Shown: piece by piece, positions 61,048 to 64,000 of the stretch | How the letters are laid out: each line of letters opens with the position of its first letter | Position numbering within the stretch: the first letter of the stretch is position 1 | DNA from: UKL13-2 sp038236905 | GTDB lineage: Bacteria > Pseudomonadota > Gammaproteobacteria > Burkholderiales > Usitatibacteraceae | DNA: 64,000 bases | Assembly (NCBI GenBank): GCA_038236905.1 | Contig: JBBRZG010000001.1 | Span: 28,599 to 92,598, forward strand | Direction: 5' to 3' | Program-made: the position numbers and the translations under genes | Notes under the pieces: model-generated | What the model saw: the letters and a program-made list of their open reading frames with translations, nothing else | Databases searched by the model: none | Told to the model about the DNA's origin: nothing

Positions 61048-61649
61048 TTCTTAGCCTCCCCTTGAGCTGTGGAAGCTTTTTTCGGGCCCGCTTTACCGTC
61101 TTCTACTTTGGCACGCTTGATAGAAAAGTCCAGGTTAAATTCATTGGCTCGAACCGTGTTTACCGTAGTCGCTTTGATCTCGACCAAGCTAGGACTCTCG
61201 ATATAAGGTGATGCCTCAATATTCCGCATCAGGGCCGCTACCCGCGCATTGGACTGCGCGTAGCCGGTAACGTTAACTTTGGTGCCCGTCTGCTTAATAG
61301 ATTTTAAATACAAGCCTTCTGGTAGCTGCCGCAGGAGCTGATCAAGCAGATAAACCGGTTCGGAACGATTGCTTTGCAGGCTTTCAACCACTTGCTTCTT
61401 GGCCAGTAACGAAGCCGTCTCTTCGCGAATTTTGCGAATTTCCTCTATTTTTTTATCAAGCGTTGCTATTTCGTCGGTTAGATATTTGTTACGGCCTTTT
61501 TGGTTCTCGATTTGGTGGTCAAAAGCAAACCAGAGCAGGGCCGCAATAGACAATGAAACAGTCGCTGCAATACCCGCGAGGACGGCGAATTGTTTTTGAC
61601 GGGCTTTCCGTTTTTCTTCTCGATGAGGTAGTAAATTTATGCGGATCAT
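61044..61649 (-). CDS. pilN: PilN, type IV pilus assembly protein
   Basis: A 201-residue bitopic protein. The N-terminal cytosolic peptide MIRINLLPHREEKRKARQK, which binds PilM, is diagnostic; a TM helix lies at about 24-45, and the periplasmic part contains a coiled coil and LLRQLPEGLYLKSIKQTG. It overlaps pilM and pilO by four bases. A Lys/Ala tail ends the protein. Confidence 0.97.
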   Translation of the reverse strand: MIRINLLPHREEKRKARQKQFAVLAGIAATVSLSIAALLWFAFDHQIENQKGRNKYLTDEIATLDKKIEEIRKIREETASLLAKKQVVESLQSNRSEPVYLLDQLLRQLPEGLYLKSIKQTGTKVNVTGYAQSNARVAALMRNIEASPYIESPSLVEIKATTVNTVRANEFNLDFSIKRAKVEDGKAGPKKASTAQGEAKK

Positions 61650-62743
61650 GACGGATCAAACCTTCGCATCGCAAGTCCGCATGCCACCATCAAGCTCGGC
61701 GCGTCGATAGTAAGTTGGCGAGGCTTGATTTTAGAAGAAAGCGCCATATTCGCGAAAGGGTTCGCCACCAACGTGTGAACTTGAGTACGTTGCGAGACCA
61801 TTTCCTCTAACCCTTCCAGCATGGCACAGCCACCACAGAGCAAAATGTGATCAACTTTGTTGAACTGCGTGGAGGTAAAGAAAAATTGTAGCGCCCGGGA
61901 GATTTCCAGCACAATTTTTTCATTGAACGGCTGCAATACGTCCGGGCCGAAATTATCGGGAAGACCGCCGGATTTTTTGGCAACTTCTGCCTCTTCAATC
62001 GGCATTCCAAATTGACGCGATATATCCTGTGTTAGTTGATAGCCGCCGAGTTGCTGTTCACGCGAATAAACCTGTTGATCCTCATGCATCACCGTGACCC
62101 GCGTTGTCTGCGCACCGATATCAACAATCGCTGTAACGTCTTTGGCTTCGATACCATTTGCGGCATTTTTTATCATATCGAACGCTGCCAGCGCAGCATA
62201 AGACTCAACGTCCATTACCGTCGTTTTCAAGCCGGCTGCTTCAGCAACCGCTACTCGATCTTCAATTTTTTCCTTGCGTGACGCAGCAATAAGCACCTCA
62301 ACTTCAGTTTCACTGTTTGGCGCAGGGCCAATTACTTGAAAATCGAGATTCACTTCATCTAGGCTGAAAGGGATATATTGGTTCGCTTCAGACTGCACCT
62401 GATATTCCATTTCTTCTTCACGTTGGCCACCCGCCAGTATTACTTTTTTGGTAATAACGGCCGCAGAGGGTAGCGCCAAGGCGACATTTTTAACGCGAGT
62501 CCCCATCTGCTTGTGAGCGCGGCGCATTACTTCGCCCGCGGCTTCAATATTGGACACGTTGCCGTCTGTCACAGTATCTTTGGGAAGCGGCTCAATAACG
62601 TAACGCTCAACACGGTAAAGGCCTCTACCGGCCTCGACTATTTCAACCATCTTGATATAAGACGAGCTGATATCTACCCCAATCAGCGGGGGCGTCGTCG
62701 CCCTTAAAAAATCAAACTGAGAACCCAGTTTTTCTTTTAGCAT
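61646..62743 (-). CDS. pilM: PilM, actin-like cytosolic pilus protein
   Basis: A 365-residue cytosolic actin-like ATPase of the type IV pilus platform. Features: PPLIGVDISSSYIKMVEI (phosphate 1 loop), AIVDIGAQTTRVTVMHEDQ, and LCGGCAMLEGLEEMVSQRTQVHTLVANPFANMAL. It binds the N-terminal peptide of PilN. First gene of the operon; transcribed divergently from the PBP1A gene, the typical betaproteobacterial arrangement. Confidence 0.97.
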   Translation of the reverse strand: MLKEKLGSQFDFLRATTPPLIGVDISSSYIKMVEIVEAGRGLYRVERYVIEPLPKDTVTDGNVSNIEAAGEVMRRAHKQMGTRVKNVALALPSAAVITKKVILAGGQREEEMEYQVQSEANQYIPFSLDEVNLDFQVIGPAPNSETEVEVLIAASRKEKIEDRVAVAEAAGLKTTVMDVESYAALAAFDMIKNAANGIEAKDVTAIVDIGAQTTRVTVMHEDQQVYSREQQLGGYQLTQDISRQFGMPIEEAEVAKKSGGLPDNFGPDVLQPFNEKIVLEISRALQFFFTSTQFNKVDHILLCGGCAMLEGLEEMVSQRTQVHTLVANPFANMALSSKIKPRQLTIDAPSLMVACGLAMRRFDPS

Positions 62744-63070
62744 GGTGTATGGACTGCCCTTTTGTTAATTAGTACTTACGGCCCATAATGCATAATTTAC
62801 ATTAAATGCTAGCAACAAGCGTCGGACGTGTAAAGCTTTTTCTTTAAAACCTCGAAATCGCTTTAATTGCATCCTACAAGTTTTTGTGTCGAAAATCTAA
62901 ATTTTTCAATGTCCGAATCGCGCCACCATTCTGCCGCAATTTCTGATCAACATGAATTTGAGCTGGATTGCGTCGCGAGAATTTACCGGAAAGCGCACTT
63001 TGCTTGACGCATTCTGCTCTGCGCTACGCTCCCCGATATAATAGTGATCCTTGCCTTTTCGGACGCAACA
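62744..63070. other. Divergent pilM/PBP1A intergenic region
   Basis: A 327-base AT-rich gap containing both promoters. TATAAT at 63037-63042, 28 bases before the PBP1A start, is a perfect -10 box; TTGACG at 63004-63009 is too far upstream (27-base spacer) to be its -35. No clear promoter for pilM, no operator and no small gene were identified. Confidence 0.5.
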
Positions 63071-64000
63071 ATGACCTTACGCTGGTGGTTTCGCCCCTTG
63101 ATCCTGATGCTGTCGCTGCTTTTAGTGCCAGTGGTTTTGATCGTACTTATGTTCGTGCTGTTGTATCCGAACCTACCCTCGATCGACGCGGTGACCGACT
63201 ACCGTCCCAAGTTACCGCTTCGAGTCTACACAAATGAGGGGGATTTGATCGGCGAATTTGGGGAAGAAAAACGCTCTTTTGTAAAAGTACAGGACTTTCC
63301 TGCAATCATGAAGCAGGCCATTATTGCCGCTGAAGACGAGCGCTTCTACCAGCATGGGGGAGTCGATTACATTGGTATTTTGCGTGCATCTAGCAGCACC
63401 ATTTTGGCTGGAAAAATCACCGGCGGGGCGAGCACTATTACCCAGCAAGTGGCTCGCAATTTCTTTCTGACCAATGAGCAAACGATTACCCGTAAAGTCT
63501 CGGAGTGGCTACTCGCTTACAAGATCGAACGCAATCTGACAAAGGATCAAATTTTTGAGATATATCTCAACCATATTTTTTTAGGCAACCGCGCTTATGG
63601 TTTTGCGGCCGCAAGTCGGGTCTATTTTGCCAAAGATGTAAAAGAACTCACGGTAGCGGAAGTCGCGATCCTCGCCAGCATTCCAAAAGCGCCGTCGCGT
63701 TTCAACCCATTCGATAACTTGAAACGGGTTACGTTACGCCAGCAATATGTGCTTCGCCGCATGCGTGAGCTAAATTTTATTAACGACTCCCAGCAAAAAG
63801 TAGCCCTTGAGCAGCCAATGAAATTTAATCGCGAACATACGGTTTACGCGGTGGAAGCGGATTACATCGCAGAGATGGCACGCCAGGAAATAGTCGAGCA
63901 GTACGGTGACAAGGCCTATGTGGCGGGTATCCGCGTCTACACCACGCTCCGCAAACTTGATCAGGAGGCGGCGACCAGTGGTCTTCGTAAAGGTGTGCTG
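63071..64000 (+). CDS. mrcA: Penicillin-binding protein 1A, N-terminal part (cut by window end)
   Basis: The first 310 residues of a class A penicillin-binding protein, which polymerises and crosslinks peptidoglycan. After a TM helix (about 9-33) comes the glycosyltransferase domain with the catalytic Glu in IIAAEDERFYQHGGVDYIG and GGASTITQQVARNFFL, KIERNLTKDQIFEIYLNHIFLGNRAYGFAAAS and the beginning of the linker (VYAVEADYIAEMARQEIVEQYG). The transpeptidase domain lies beyond the window. It diverges from pilM. ponA is an alternative name. Confidence 0.95.
   Translation, partial: MTLRWWFRPLILMLSLLLVPVVLIVLMFVLLYPNLPSIDAVTDYRPKLPLRVYTNEGDLIGEFGEEKRSFVKVQDFPAIMKQAIIAAEDERFYQHGGVDYIGILRASSSTILAGKITGGASTITQQVARNFFLTNEQTITRKVSEWLLAYKIERNLTKDQIFEIYLNHIFLGNRAYGFAAASRVYFAKDVKELTVAEVAILASIPKAPSRFNPFDNLKRVTLRQQYVLRRMRELNFINDSQQKVALEQPMKFNREHTVYAVEADYIAEMARQEIVEQYGDKAYVAGIRVYTTLRKLDQEAATSGLRKGVL

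Noticed and set aside
1..64000. CRISPR arrays, prophage, IS elements, rRNA or tRNA genes
   Set aside because: No spaced direct-repeat array, transposase, integrase, phage structural gene or cloverleaf was recognised by eye; a dedicated tRNA or repeat search could still find a weak case.

Overview
The window comes from a betaproteobacterial chromosome of moderate GC; the family cannot be fixed from the sequence alone. Several gene neighbourhoods support this: pilMNOPQ-aroK-aroB diverging from a penicillin-binding protein 1A gene, argS followed by a SPOR-domain gene and dsbA, a ubiE/Tim44-like/ubiJ/ubiB cluster, an EIIA(Man)-HPr-EI regulatory phosphotransferase operon, and a groES promoter carrying both a CIRCE element and a sigma-32-like promoter. 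No rRNA, tRNA, IS element, prophage or CRISPR array was found. Almost everything is single-copy chromosomal housekeeping or regulation.

Layout. 1-4.4 kb: end of an NADP-isocitrate dehydrogenase gene, an exported redoxin, a Crp/Fnr regulator, a small hydrolase, a thioredoxin-fold ferredoxin and a VanZ-like protein. 4.5-10.6 kb: a gamma-carbonic anhydrase gene and two paralogous LytS/LytTR kinase-regulator pairs in tandem; the second kinase has a long alanine-rich coiled coil and an extra C-terminal membrane domain. 10.8-21.5 kb: a sodium/solute symporter, then a ubiquinone cluster (ubiB, ubiJ, Tim44-like, ubiE, DUF971). A three-gene phosphorelay (CheA-like kinase with a NarX/PilJ-type sensor, a CheY-like receiver, a CheX-like phosphatase) sits inside this cluster, between ubiJ and ubiB. 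21.6-27 kb: phoB-phoR with a candidate Pho box, then the PTS genes.

27-38 kb: two M48 metalloproteases around an SH3-domain protein, an S9 peptidase gene interrupted by one in-frame TAG, an EamA exporter, TPR and PH-domain proteins, an outer-membrane barrel, a (TTTGGG)5 G-quadruplex repeat, and a lipoprotein gamma-glutamyltransferase whose 5' region carries two matching operator-like palindromes. 38.6-40.2 kb is visibly AT-richer and holds two unrecognised exported Cys-containing proteins. 40.3-46.8 kb: rlmI, trmB, a FecR-domain protein, a methyltransferase, an acyl-CoA dehydrogenase and a short-chain dehydrogenase. 46.9-50.8 kb: two tandem dsbA paralogues (active sites CPHC and CIHC), a SPOR protein and argS. 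51-54.4 kb: a ComEA-like protein, a VOC protein and groESL. 54.5-64 kb: rlmF, aroB, aroK, pilQPONM, and a PBP1A gene cut by the window end.

Functionally, the pil genes build the type IV pilus inner-membrane platform and secretin, and ComEA could bind DNA arriving through that route. The dsbA genes, M48 proteases and PBP1A serve envelope quality control and wall synthesis. The least ordinary content is regulatory: the duplicated LytTR systems, the phosphorelay inside the ubi locus, and the orphan gene pair in the AT-rich patch.
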